Assembly (NCBI RefSeq): GCF_016583835.1
Contig: NZ_NRRW01000025.1
Coordinates: 1 to 54,628, forward strand
From: Thiococcus pfennigii
GTDB lineage: Bacteria; Pseudomonadota; Gammaproteobacteria; Chromatiales; Chromatiaceae
Direction: 5' to 3'
Length of the DNA stretch: 54,628 nucleotides
Part shown: positions 1 through 8,377 of the stretch, one piece after another
Position numbering within the stretch: position 1 is the stretch's first letter
How the letters are laid out: every line of letters begins with the position of its first letter
Notes under the pieces: generated by a model
What the model saw: the letters and a program-made list of their open reading frames with translations, nothing else
Databases searched by the model: none
What the model was told of the DNA's origin: nothing
Made by a program: the position numbers and the translations under genes

Positions 1-8
1 GGGTGGAA

Positions 9-185
9 TCAGGTCTCGGGGGGCGGCTTCGAGCGCGGTGGCGGTGCGGTCTCCCGCGCGTGCTCATGGATCAGACGCCAGCGTCGTTGACGGCGTCCTT
101 GCGACATCCCGTGGGCGAGATCGCGGAGGGCCTCCACGACCCGCGAACGCAGCGTGCCCTTCATCGCGAGCATGTCCGCGGTCAT
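9..185 (-). CDS. hypothetical 58-aa protein coupled to bfd
   Basis: This is a small open frame whose ATG overlaps the bfd stop in an ATGA arrangement, the usual sign of translational coupling. The product would be basic (many Arg) with a Pro-rich tail and no recognisable domain. An internal Met at residue 8 is an alternative start. There is no clear Shine-Dalgarno sequence, so expression would depend on coupling. The coupling geometry is seen directly. That it is a real gene is inference, because GC-rich DNA has many chance frames. Confidence 0.3.
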   Translation of the reverse strand: MTADMLAMKGTLRSRVVEALRDLAHGMSQGRRQRRWRLIHEHARETAPPPRSKPPPET

Positions 186-391
186 CGACAGGGGACCGTC
201 GGCGTCTGGCCGGCGGGGATGGCGATCCGCGCCAGGCTCTCGTCGAGGACCTCGCAGGCGCAGTCTTGGCAGGTCCCGCAGTTCATCGCGAGCCCCAGAT
301 TGCCCTGGAGGTCTTCGAAGGTGCGGGCGCCGCGGCCGACGGCCTCGCGGATGTCGCGGTCGCTGATCGAATGGCAGACGCAGACGTACAT
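182..391 (-). CDS. bfd: bacterioferritin-associated ferredoxin
   Basis: This 69-aa [2Fe-2S] protein is expected to donate electrons to bacterioferritin haem so that stored Fe(III) is released. The cluster ligands are visible as a CVCH motif near residues 4-7 and a CGTCQDC motif near 38-44, the standard Bfd layout. I chose the second of two in-frame ATGs because GAGGAA lies seven bases before it. The other ATG, at 406, would overlap that Shine-Dalgarno sequence. The gene is divergent from the bacterioferritin pair, with a Fur-box-like sequence between them. Family assignment is firm. Confidence 0.9.
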   Translation of the reverse strand: MYVCVCHSISDRDIREAVGRGARTFEDLQGNLGLAMNCGTCQDCACEVLDESLARIAIPAGQTPTVPCR

Positions 392-471
392 GACAGGGTT
401 CCTCATTGGTCGAACCTCGATGCCCCGGGTGGGGAGACCAGGACGGCGATGGGTGGCCGTCGATGCGTCTC

Positions 472-490
472 GATAATAAGAACGATTCCC
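472..490. promoter_or_regulatory. putative Fur box between bfd and bfr
   Basis: The 19 bases match the GATAATGATAATCATTATC Fur consensus at 13 positions by hand count, with an intact GATAAT half and an AACGATT core. The site lies between divergent bfd and bfr genes, where iron control of both would be expected. Matching is by eye only. Confidence 0.5.
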
Positions 491-677
491 ATCTCAAGTC
501 AACAGGGTCATGGCGACCGCGCGCCCGCGGCTCGCTGCGCCCCGAACGACGGCCTCTTGAACTGGCGTGCCGCGGGCGTAATCTCTGGTGCCATCGGCGG
601 TTTCGACCCTGTCGCGTGTCGACGGCCAACAGTCCCCGGGGCCGCCGTCGGCCCCGACCCCACGCAGGAGGTTCGCC

Positions 678-1142
678 ATGCAGACAGTCGCGACCGTCAA
701 CCAGGAGCTCAACAAGGTACTCAAGGTCTCGTTGACGGCGATCAACCAGTATTTCCTGCATGCGCGGATGCTCGGCCACTGGGGTCTCCGGCGGCTGGAG
801 GCGCGCGAGGAGAAGGCCTCGATCCGGGCGATGAAGCAGGCCGATCGGCTCATCGAACGGGTGCTGTTCCTGGAGGGGCTGCCCAACCTGCAAGACCTCG
901 ACAAGCTCCTGATCGGCGAGGACGTCGTCGAGATCCTCGAAGGCGACCTCGAGACCGAGACCCGCCTGCGCGATGCCCTGATTGCGGCCATCGCCCACTG
1001 CGAGGGGCTGCACGACTACGTCAGCCGCCATCACCTCGCCGAGATGCAGGAGGAGGCCGAGGAGCGGATCGACTGGCTGGAGACGCAGCTGGCGCTCGTC
1101 GATCAGATCGGTCTGCCGAACTACCTCGAATCCGCGATTTAG
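678..1142 (+). CDS. bfr: bacterioferritin, haem-binding subunit lacking ferroxidase ligands
   Basis: This 154-aa subunit aligns without gaps to the start of E. coli Bfr. The haem ligand Met52 is present. Most ferroxidase ligands are replaced: position 18 is Ser, 51 Ala, 54 Gln, 127 Ala and 130 Arg, with only Glu94 kept. It therefore should bind haem at the subunit interface but not oxidise iron. AGGAGG lies seven bases before the ATG. A second bfr gene 32 bases downstream has the opposite pattern, so the two probably co-assemble into a 24-mer, as in other two-subunit bacterioferritins. The name bfrA/alpha is used variably, so only bfr is given. Confidence 0.93.
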   Translation: MQTVATVNQELNKVLKVSLTAINQYFLHARMLGHWGLRRLEAREEKASIRAMKQADRLIERVLFLEGLPNLQDLDKLLIGEDVVEILEGDLETETRLRDALIAAIAHCEGLHDYVSRHHLAEMQEEAEERIDWLETQLALVDQIGLPNYLESAI

Positions 1143-1174
1143 TCCGCCTAGCCCGCCGTCCAGGAGGCGCCCAG

Positions 1175-1660
1175 ATGAAAGGCCAGCGCAACGTCATCGC
1201 CCACATGCAGCGGCTCCTCGCGAACGAGCTGACCGCGATCGATCAGTACTGGATCCATTCGCGGATGTACGAGGATTGGGGCCTCGCCCGGCTCTACGAG
1301 CGCATCGGCCATGAGGCCGAGGAGGAGCGCGAGCACGCCGATGCATTGATCCGCCGCCTCCTGTTCCTGGAGGCGAGCCCCGACATGACCCGCCGCGAGC
1401 CGCTGCGCGTCGGTGCCACGGTGCCCGAGATGCTGGGCAACGACCTGCAGCTCGAATACGACGTCGCCGCCGCGCTCAAGGAGGCGATCGTCTGTTGCGA
1501 GCAGGAGCGCGACTACCAGACCCGCGAGATCCTGCGCCGGCTCCTCGCCGATACCGAGGAGGACCACGCCTACTGGCTCGAGCAGCAACTCGGTCTGATC
1601 GACAAGATGGGGCTGGAGAACTATCTCCAGGCGCAGATGGGTCCATCTCCGGTCACCTGA
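1175..1660 (+). CDS. bfr: bacterioferritin, ferroxidase subunit lacking haem Met
   Basis: This 161-aa four-helix-bundle protein has the diiron ferroxidase ligands: Glu18, Glu51, His54, Glu94 and the Glu128/His131 pair (E. coli 127/130, shifted one residue by an insertion). The haem ligand at position 52 is Arg. It should oxidise Fe(II) but cannot provide the axial Met for haem. It complements the preceding gene. AGGAGG lies seven bases before the ATG. Together with bfd and the copper ATPase 28 bases downstream it forms a metal-handling operon. Confidence 0.93.
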   Translation: MKGQRNVIAHMQRLLANELTAIDQYWIHSRMYEDWGLARLYERIGHEAEEEREHADALIRRLLFLEASPDMTRREPLRVGATVPEMLGNDLQLEYDVAAALKEAIVCCEQERDYQTREILRRLLADTEEDHAYWLEQQLGLIDKMGLENYLQAQMGPSPVT

Positions 1661-1688
1661 CCGGTCGGGGGCGGCGAGACAGGGTCCG

Positions 1689-4169
1689 ATGAGGCGCTTC
1701 GAGCTCGACATCCAGGGGATGACCTGTGCCTCCTGCACGGCGCGGGTCGAGCGGGCGCTGGCGGGCCTCGCCGGGGTCGATGAGGTCGCCGTGAACCTGG
1801 CGACGGAGCGGGCGAGCCTGCGGCTCGAGGAGGCGCGCACGACACCGGCCGAGGTCGTCGCGACGGTCCGCCGGCTCGGCTACGAGCCGATCACCGAGAC
1901 CCTGGAGGTCGGTGTCGGCGGCATGACCTGCGCGAACTGCGCGGCGCGGGTCGAGCGCGCCCTCGCCCGGCTGCCGGGGGTGGTCGAGGCGAGCGTCAAT
2001 CTGGCGACCGAGCGGGCGAGCGTGCGCTATGCACCGGCCGCGGCCAGCCCCGAGACGATTCAGGAGGCGATCCGCCGGGCCGGCTACGAGCCGCGCCCGC
2101 TGGCCGGGCCGGCGGCCGTCGATGGCGGGGAGGACAGCGCGCGTGCGGCCGGGCATCGGGCCTTGGGCCGCGACCTTTGGCGCGCCGCGCTCCTGTCGCT
2201 GCCGGTGTTCGTCATCGCGATGGGCGCACACCTGGTGCCCGGCTTCGAGGGGACCCTCGCACGCCTCGCCCCAGCCGAGGTCTGGGGCTGGCTCCAGGCG
2301 ATCCTCACCACCGCGGTGGTTGTCGGCCCTGGCCGGCGCTTCTTCAGCGCCGGCCTCATCGCCTACCGCCATCTGTCTCCGGACATGAACAGCCTGGTGA
2401 TGACGGGCACGGGCGCCGCCTGGCTCTACGGCCTGGCCGTGCTGCTCGTCCCCGGGCTCTTTCCGCCCGAGGCGCGTCACCTCTACTTCGAGTCGAGCGC
2501 CGTCGTCATCACCGTGATCCTGATGGGTAAGTATCTGGAGGAACTGGCCAAGGGCCGGGCCTCGGCGGCGGTGCACAAGCTCATCGGCCTGCAGGCCAAG
2601 ACCGCGCGTGTCTGGCGCGACGGGCGCGAGGTCGAGGTCGCCGCCGAGGCGCTGCGGGTCGGCGATCGGGTCGTGATCCGCCCGGGCGAGCGGATTCCGG
2701 TCGACGCGCAGGTCGAGGACGGCGAGAGCTGGGTCGACGAGGCGATGCTGACCGGCGAGTCGCTGCCGGTCCACAAGGGGCCGGGCGACCGCCTCGTCGG
2801 CGGGACGCTCAACCAGCACGGCGCGCTGCGCGCCGCGGCGACCGAGGTGGGCGAGGGGACGGTCCTCGCCCGGATCATCCGCATGGTCGAGGAGGCGCAG
2901 GGCGCCAAGCTGCCGATCCAGGGGCTCGCCGACCGGGTCGTGCGGGTCTTCACGCCGCTGGTGCTCGCGATTGCGCTGGCGACCTTCGTCGCCTGGTTCG
3001 CCTTCGGACCGCCGCCGGCGATCACGATGGCCCTCTTGAGCGCGGTCGCGGTCCTCGTCGTCGCCTGCCCGTGCGCGATGGGGCTCGCGACGCCGGCCGC
3101 GATCCTGGTCGGCAGCGGCCGCGGTGCCGAGCTCGGCGTGCTGTTCCGCAAGGGCGCCGCGATCGAGGCGCTGGCCGGCGTAGACACGCTCGTCTTCGAC
3201 AAGACCGGCACCCTGACCGAGGGGACGCCGCGTCTCACCGATCTGCGCCCGGTCGACGGCGACGCCGAGGGCGCGCTGCGCCTCGCCGCGGCCGCCGAGG
3301 CCGGCAGCGAGCACCCGCTGGCCGCGGCGATCGTCGCCGCAGCCGAGGCGCGGGGGCTGGAGCTGCCAGCGGTCGAGGCCTTCACGGCCGTGCCGGGTCA
3401 CGGGGTCCGGGCGCGGGTCGCCGGGCGGTCCGTCTGCGTCGGTGCCGCCCGGCTCCTCGAGCGCGACGGGATCGCGATCGCCGATGCCGTTCGCGAGGAG
3501 GCCGAGGGGCTGGCCTCGGCCGGCAAGACGCCGATCTATCTGGCCGTCGATGGCGCGGTCCAGGCGCTGATCGCGGTTGCCGACGCGCTGAAACCCGAGG
3601 CGACCGGCGTGGTCGCGGCGCTGGCCGCGGGCGGGCGGCGGGTCGCGATGGTGACGGGCGATGGCCGACGGGTCGCCGAGGCGATCGCCCGCGAGGCCGG
3701 GATCGCCGCGGATCAGGTCTGGGCCGAGGTCCTGCCCGATGGCAAGGCCGAGGTCGTCGCGGCGCTCCAGCGCGATGGCCGGCGCGTCGCCTTCGTCGGC
3801 GACGGCATCAACGATGCCCCGGCCCTGGCCCGGGCCGACGTCGGCATCGCCCTCGGCTCGGGGACGGATATCGCGATCGAGGCGGCCGACGTGACCCTCA
3901 CGCGCGGGGATCTCGCCGGTGTGCTGACGGCCCTGACGCTGGCGCGGCGCACGCTGGGGACGATCCGCGGCAACCTCTTCTGGGCCTTCCTGTACAACGT
4001 CCTGCTGATCCCGGTCGCCGCCGGGGTCTTCCATCCCGCCTTCGGCCTGCACCTGAGCCCGATGGCGGCCGGCCTGGCGATGGGCCTCTCGAGCGTCTTC
4101 GTCGTCACCAACAGCCTGCGGCTGCGCCGCCAACCGGCGGTGCGGCTGGCGGCGCCGGCCTCGTCCTGA
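1689..4169 (+). CDS. copA: Cu(I)-exporting P1B-type ATPase
   Basis: This 826-aa inner-membrane pump exports Cu(I) using ATP. Two N-terminal heavy-metal domains carry MTCASC (residues 11-16) and MTCANC (79-84). The membrane metal site is Cys460-Pro-Cys462. The phosphorylated Asp504 sits in DKTGT, and the hinge motif GDGIND is at 704-709. Length and order match CopA. It lies 28 bases after the ferroxidase bacterioferritin gene and is probably cotranscribed. A link between copper export and iron storage is inference. No strong Shine-Dalgarno sequence is visible. Confidence 0.95.
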   Translation: MRRFELDIQGMTCASCTARVERALAGLAGVDEVAVNLATERASLRLEEARTTPAEVVATVRRLGYEPITETLEVGVGGMTCANCAARVERALARLPGVVEASVNLATERASVRYAPAAASPETIQEAIRRAGYEPRPLAGPAAVDGGEDSARAAGHRALGRDLWRAALLSLPVFVIAMGAHLVPGFEGTLARLAPAEVWGWLQAILTTAVVVGPGRRFFSAGLIAYRHLSPDMNSLVMTGTGAAWLYGLAVLLVPGLFPPEARHLYFESSAVVITVILMGKYLEELAKGRASAAVHKLIGLQAKTARVWRDGREVEVAAEALRVGDRVVIRPGERIPVDAQVEDGESWVDEAMLTGESLPVHKGPGDRLVGGTLNQHGALRAAATEVGEGTVLARIIRMVEEAQGAKLPIQGLADRVVRVFTPLVLAIALATFVAWFAFGPPPAITMALLSAVAVLVVACPCAMGLATPAAILVGSGRGAELGVLFRKGAAIEALAGVDTLVFDKTGTLTEGTPRLTDLRPVDGDAEGALRLAAAAEAGSEHPLAAAIVAAAEARGLELPAVEAFTAVPGHGVRARVAGRSVCVGAARLLERDGIAIADAVREEAEGLASAGKTPIYLAVDGAVQALIAVADALKPEATGVVAALAAGGRRVAMVTGDGRRVAEAIAREAGIAADQVWAEVLPDGKAEVVAALQRDGRRVAFVGDGINDAPALARADVGIALGSGTDIAIEAADVTLTRGDLAGVLTALTLARRTLGTIRGNLFWAFLYNVLLIPVAAGVFHPAFGLHLSPMAAGLAMGLSSVFVVTNSLRLRRQPAVRLAAPASS

Positions 4170-4173
4170 GCGG

Positions 4174-4362
4174 CTACTTGGTGAGGATCAGCTTGTCGTT
4201 GCGGGTTAGGAGCAGCGTGTAGCTCGCCCCGCCGTGCTCGATGATGAGCCGCCGCCCGCCCTGGAGCAGGGTGTCGCTGCGCACGCGCTGCGGCTCTCGG
4301 GCCGGAAGCAGGGTGGCGGACGCGTGACCGAGCGAGCTGGACTGTTGGATCGTCTGGTTCAT
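4174..4362 (-). CDS. hemP: HemP-family haemin uptake protein
   Basis: This 62-aa protein ends with a conserved block (near residues 37-62) containing RLIIEHGG, YTLLLTR and the terminal KLILTK, typical of HemP (PF10636). HemP members accompany haem-iron acquisition and are usually Fur-controlled. GGAGG lies before the ATG at 4362, which decides the start over an in-frame ATG 30 bases upstream. A Fur-like site lies about 120 bases upstream. It is convergent with copA. Biochemical role in this organism is unknown. Confidence 0.8.
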   Translation of the reverse strand: MNQTIQQSSSLGHASATLLPAREPQRVRSDTLLQGGRRLIIEHGGASYTLLLTRNDKLILTK

Positions 4363-4484
4363 GGCTCCTCCGAACTGACTGCTGTGATGCATGCCCTTTG
4401 GATCGATGTGGCTGGTCGACGGACGCCTCGGTTACGCCGATCGAGGCCACCTCTCGGCGCGATCGGTCCGCCGCTGCACTTAAT

Positions 4485-4503
4485 GATAATGATTCGCGTT
4501 AAT
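4485..4503. promoter_or_regulatory. putative Fur box upstream of hemP
   Basis: GATAATGATTCGCGTTAAT matches the Fur consensus at 13 of 19 positions by hand, with the first nine identical. It sits in the promoter region of minus-strand hemP, next to the start of the tandem repeat array. Confidence 0.55.
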
Positions 4504-4510
4504 GTATGCA

Positions 4511-5066
4511 AACCCGACAGCCGTCGGATTACGCCCCCGAGGGGCTAACCCGACCTACGGCCCCGGCGATAACGGCGCGGCCCGTAGGTCGGGTTAGGTG
4601 CGCCGGCACGGCGCTCGCCGAGAAGGACCGGCCCGGCGCGCGCCGTAACCCGACAGCCGTCGGGTTACGCCCCCGAGGGGCTAACTCGACCTACGGCCCC
4701 GGCGATAACGGCGCGGCCCGTAGGTCGGGTTAGGTGCGCTGGCACGGCGCTCGCCGAGAAGGACCAGCCCGGCGCGCGCCGTAACCCGACAGCCGTCGGG
4801 TTACGCCCCCGAGGGGCTAACCCGACCTACGGCCCCGGCGATACCGGCACGGCCCGAGGTCGGGTTAGGTGCGCCGGCACGGCGCTTGCCGAGAAGGACC
4901 AGCCCGGCGCGCGCCGTAACCCGACAGCCGTCGGGTTACGCCCCCGAGGGGCTAACCCGACCTACGGCCCCGGCGATAACGGCGCGGCCCGTAGGTCGGG
5001 TTAGGTGCGCTGGCACGGCGCTCGCCGAGAAGGACCAGCCCGGCGCGCGCCGTAACCCGACAGCGG
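4511..5066. repeat. tandem array of four 136-bp REP-like units
   Basis: The word AACCCGACAG recurs at 4511, 4647, 4783, 4918 and 5054, giving periods of 136, 136, 135 and 136. Each unit holds inverted copies of the core GTAGGTCGGGTTA, one facing each way, separated by a short G/C loop. Copies differ by few substitutions and one deleted base. The last partial copy runs to the stop codon of srkA. The near identity implies recent tandem amplification. Confidence 0.9.
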
Positions 5067-5068
5067 CC

Positions 5069-6058
5069 TCAGAAGCGCCACAGCGGTCCCTCCTGCATCG
5101 CGAGGACCTGCTGCTGCAATTGCAGGATCTGGCCCTGCCAGTAGTGGTGGGTGTCGAACCAGGGGAAGGCGGGCGGGAAGGCGGGGTCGTCCCAGCGCCG
5201 CGCGAGCCAGGCGGAGAAGTGGATCAGGCGCAGAGTGCGCAGGGCCTCGATCAGGTGCAGCTCGCGGTAGTCGAACGGGTGGAAGGCCTCGTAGCCGGCC
5301 AGCACGCAGCCGAGCTGATGGCTCATCTCCTGGCGGTCGCCGGAGAGTAGCATCCAGAGGTCCTGGACGGCCGGCCCGAGGCGGGCGTCGTCGAAGTCGA
5401 CGAAGTGGGGGCCGGTATCGGTCCAGAGCAGGTTGCCGCGGTGGCAGTCGCCGTGCAGGCGGATGCTGGTCGGGGCCCCGGCCTCGGCCCAGCAGGCGCG
5501 GACCGCCTCGAGGGCCTGGGCGACGGTCGCGCGGTAGGTCGCCTCGAGGTCGGGCGGGAGCCACTGCCCATCGAGCAGAAAGGTGCTCGGCCCCTCGCCG
5601 AAACTGGCGATGTCGAGGGTCGGGCGGGCGACGAAGCGGGTCGTCGCGCCGACCGCGTGGATCCGCCCCAGGTAGCGTCCGAGCCACTCGAGGGTCTCGG
5701 GGTCGTCGAGTTCCGGCGCGCGTCCGCCGCGCATCGGCGTCAGCGCGAAGCGGAAGCCCTCGAAGGCGTGCAGCGTGCGCCCGCCGATCGCGAGCGGTGG
5801 GACGGTCGGGATCTCGTGGGCGGCCAGCTCGACGGTGAAGGCATGTTCCTCGCCGATCTGGGCGTCGGACCAGCGTCCTGGGCGGTAGAACTTGGCGACG
5901 ACCGGGGCGGCGTCTTCGAGGCCGATGCGGTAGACGCGGTTCTCGTAGCTGTTGAGCGCCAACAGGTGCCCGTCCGGGACCAGGCCGAGCGAGTCGATCG
6001 CATCGAGGATCCGGTCCGGGCTCAGGTCGGCATAGGGGTGCGGGGATGGCTGGTTCAT
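5069..6058 (-). CDS. srkA: stress response kinase A (YihE family)
   Basis: This 329-aa protein-kinase-like protein belongs to the SrkA/YihE family, which protects against oxidative and envelope stress and programmed death. Typical features are the N-terminal LNSYENRVY segment, the lysine strand VVAKFYRPGRW, the catalytic loop LHGDCHRGNLLW near residues 200-211 and the metal-binding HFVDFDDARLGP that follows. Length matches the family. The stop codon abuts a truncated copy of the tandem repeat. It is upstream-isolated from trmB by 88 bases. Confidence 0.9.
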   Translation of the reverse strand: MNQPSPHPYADLSPDRILDAIDSLGLVPDGHLLALNSYENRVYRIGLEDAAPVVAKFYRPGRWSDAQIGEEHAFTVELAAHEIPTVPPLAIGGRTLHAFEGFRFALTPMRGGRAPELDDPETLEWLGRYLGRIHAVGATTRFVARPTLDIASFGEGPSTFLLDGQWLPPDLEATYRATVAQALEAVRACWAEAGAPTSIRLHGDCHRGNLLWTDTGPHFVDFDDARLGPAVQDLWMLLSGDRQEMSHQLGCVLAGYEAFHPFDYRELHLIEALRTLRLIHFSAWLARRWDDPAFPPAFPWFDTHHYWQGQILQLQQQVLAMQEGPLWRF

Positions 6059-6146
6059 ACCCGCGATTCTATCGCGCCGATCGCGATCGCGCCGCGGCGC
6101 CGTTCACCGCCCTGAGCCCGCAGGCGATCGAGGCGCCGCCCGGCGA

Positions 6147-6884
6147 TCAGCGGCGGCGGAAGATGAGATCGCGGACCGGGTGGCCGAGGCGCTGGCCGCG
6201 CTGCTCGAAGCGGGTCAGGGGGCGCGTCGGCGGGCGTTCGGCATAGCGGCCGGGGCCGGCCGTGTTCTCGAACGGCTCGCTCGCCGAGAGGATCTCGAGC
6301 ATCTGCTCGGCATAGGGCTCCCAGTCGGTCGCACAGTGCAGGGTGCCACCGGGGGCGATGACGCGGGCGAGCCGCTCGACGAACGCCGGGGTCAGGATGC
6401 GGCGCTTGTGGTGGCGGGTCTTGGGCCAGGGGTCGGGGAAGAAGAGTTGGACGCCGGCCAGGCTCGCGGGGGCGAGCCCGCGGGCCAAGACCTCGACGGC
6501 ATCGTGGCGCAGCAGGCGCAGGTTGGTCAGGCCGCGCCGCTCGATCTCGAGCAACAGGTGACCGACCCCCGGGCGGTGGACCTCGATGCCGAGGAAGTTG
6601 CGCCCCGGGGCCTGTTCGGCCATCGTCGCGAGGCTCTCGCCGTTGCCGAAGCCGATCTCGAGCACGACCGGCCGGTCGTTGCCGAACGCCGCCGGCAGAT
6701 CGAGGGGCCGGCCCGGCTGCCAGTCGATGCCGAAGCGCGGCCACAGGGTCGCGAAGGCCCGCTCCTGGGCCGCGGTCAGGCGCCCCTCGCGCAGCACGAA
6801 GCTGCGCACCGGGCGCCGGCGCTCGGTCGTGGCGTCCGAGGTCGCGCCGGTCTCGGTGGACCGTGCGTCATTGCGCTCGTCCAT
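6147..6884 (-). CDS. trmB: tRNA (guanine-N7-)-methyltransferase
   Basis: This 245-aa SAM-dependent enzyme makes m7G46 in tRNA variable loops. The SAM motif EIGFGNGESL lies near residue 78, and the TrmB hallmark FFPDPWPKTRHHKRR near 153. The first ~30 residues form a low-complexity Thr/Arg-rich extension, common in this family. The start lies five bases after the thiG stop, so the two are probably cotranscribed. Confidence 0.93.
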   Translation of the reverse strand: MDERNDARSTETGATSDATTERRRPVRSFVLREGRLTAAQERAFATLWPRFGIDWQPGRPLDLPAAFGNDRPVVLEIGFGNGESLATMAEQAPGRNFLGIEVHRPGVGHLLLEIERRGLTNLRLLRHDAVEVLARGLAPASLAGVQLFFPDPWPKTRHHKRRILTPAFVERLARVIAPGGTLHCATDWEPYAEQMLEILSASEPFENTAGPGRYAERPPTRPLTRFEQRGQRLGHPVRDLIFRRR

Positions 6885-6889
6885 CCCGT

Positions 6890-7702
6890 TCAGAAGAAGA
6901 GCCCCTCGATCGGCGAGGAGGCCGACGCGAACCGCTTGGCCGGCATGCGCCCGGCCAGGTAGGCCTCGCGACCGGCCTCGATCGCCTTGCGCATCGCCCC
7001 GGCCATCAGGATGGGGTCGCGGGCCGCGGCGATCGCCGTGTTCATCAGGACCCCGTCGCAGCCGAGCTCCATCGCCACCGCCGCGTCCGAGGCCGTGCCG
7101 ACGCCGGCATCGACGAGGATCGGCACCCGGGCGTTCTCGACGATGGTGCGGATGTTCAGCGGATTGCGGATCCCGAGCCCGGAGCCGATCGGTGCGGCGA
7201 GCGGCATCACGGCGATGCAGCCGATCTCCTCGAGGCGCTTGGCGACGATCGGGTCGTCGTTCGTGTAGACCATCACGTCGAAGCCGTCCTTCACGAGGAT
7301 CTCGGCGGCCTGAAGCGTCGCGACCACGTCGGGGAAGAGGGTGCGCTCGTCGCCGAGGACCTCGAGCTTGACCAGGTTGTGGCCGTCGAGCAGCTCGCGG
7401 GCCAGGCGGCAGGTACGCACCGCGGTGTCGACGTCGTAGCAGCCGGCCGTGTTCGGGAGGATCGTGTAGCGCTCCGGCGGCAGGACATCGAGGATGTTCG
7501 GCTCGCCGGGGTTCTGGCCCATGTTGGTGCGGCGCACGGCGATCGTGACGATCTCGGCGCCGCTCGCCTCGATCGCGAGGCGGGTCTGCTCCAGGTCGCG
7601 ATACTTGCCCGTGCCGACGAGCAGGCGCGAGCGGTAGGGGCGGCCGGCGACGACGAGGGTGTCTGTGTCAGGGGTGCTGTCGGTCATCTCGAATTCGATC
7701 AT
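6890..7702 (-). CDS. thiG: thiazole synthase
   Basis: ThiG builds the thiazole phosphate of thiamine from DXP, dehydroglycine and ThiS thiocarboxylate. The 270-aa TIM-barrel shows the [13 protein letters not shown]-like segment, the Schiff-base Lys within LVKLEVLGD near residue 112, and a C-terminal phosphate-binding region around [12 protein letters not shown]. Met1 or Met6 may start translation, and neither has a strong Shine-Dalgarno sequence. It follows thiS by 63 bases, as usual. No TPP riboswitch is seen upstream. Confidence 0.95.
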   Translation of the reverse strand: MIEFEMTDSTPDTDTLVVAGRPYRSRLLVGTGKYRDLEQTRLAIEASGAEIVTIAVRRTNMGQNPGEPNILDVLPPERYTILPNTAGCYDVDTAVRTCRLARELLDGHNLVKLEVLGDERTLFPDVVATLQAAEILVKDGFDVMVYTNDDPIVAKRLEEIGCIAVMPLAAPIGSGLGIRNPLNIRTIVENARVPILVDAGVGTASDAAVAMELGCDGVLMNTAIAAARDPILMAGAMRKAIEAGREAYLAGRMPAKRFASASSPIEGLFF

Positions 7703-7765
7703 GGATTGGGGGGTGGATCGCCTCAGGATAAACGATTTCGCCGCAACAGGCCGCGGCGCCGCCGC

Positions 7766-7966
7766 TCAGCCGCCGCCGACCGCGTGGATGATCTCGATGC
7801 GGTCGGCCGGGGCCAGGCGATGCTGCTCGAAGCGGCTGCGCGGCACGATCTCGGCATTGACCTCGACGGCGAGGCGCCGCCCCGCGAGGTCCAGGTGCTC
7901 GATCAGCGCGGCGACGGTGAGGTCCTCGCGCACCTCGGTCGGGGCGCCGTTGACTGTGATCTGCAT
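7766..7966 (-). CDS. thiS: sulfur carrier protein ThiS
   Basis: This 66-aa ubiquitin-fold protein ends in VGGG. The C-terminal Gly is thiocarboxylated and donates sulfur to ThiG. GAGGAG four bases before the ATG at 7966 fixes the start over an in-frame ATG 15 bases upstream. It lies directly upstream of thiG in a minimal thiSG-trmB group. Confidence 0.93.
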   Translation of the reverse strand: MQITVNGAPTEVREDLTVAALIEHLDLAGRRLAVEVNAEIVPRSRFEQHRLAPADRIEIIHAVGGG

Positions 7967-8377
7967 GGGTCTCCTCATCAAGAATGGAATGTCACGGGGC
8001 GGGTCGCCTCCCGTGCCCCAGCCTCGGCGACCCTAGGCGGTGGGGCGCTTGGGGCCGGTCGACGCAAGGTGCCATGAAGAATCACGGCGACTGTGCGGGG
8101 CGGAGGGGCTCGCCGCTTTCGGTCGTTGCCGCAGCCGAAGACGACGCGCAACGGGAATCGTATCGTCGCGCCGCCTCCCGATAAATCGGTCGGATAGGTC
8201 TTCTTCAAGTCTTCCGCGATTCTAGCCCGGGGGCGTGCTGCAATGGCATTGCAACGAGCAGGCGCCCCCGCTACCGTAGCGCCCCAACGTCCGGCCAGGA
8301 CCGCTGGCCGGGCTGGTCCGCCGCGTGCCGCGCCGGGCCCGGAGTCGTCCCACGGAGAACCAGCGAGGATCCATGCC
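7967..8377. other. intergenic region between divergent thiS and acyl-CoA synthetase
   Basis: I see no gene here. No thi-box (TPP riboswitch) elements are recognisable on the thiS side. The region must hold both divergent promoters, but none stands out by eye. Confidence 0.5.

Noticed and set aside
1653-4133. 826-codon open frame on the minus strand opposite copA
   Set aside because: It mirrors copA, is dominated by Arg/Asp/Gly/Pro from GC-rich antisense codons, and has no domain. It is a shadow frame.
7967-8240. TPP riboswitch upstream of thiS
   Set aside because: The conserved CTGAGA and thi-box elements are not present on the minus strand in this interval.
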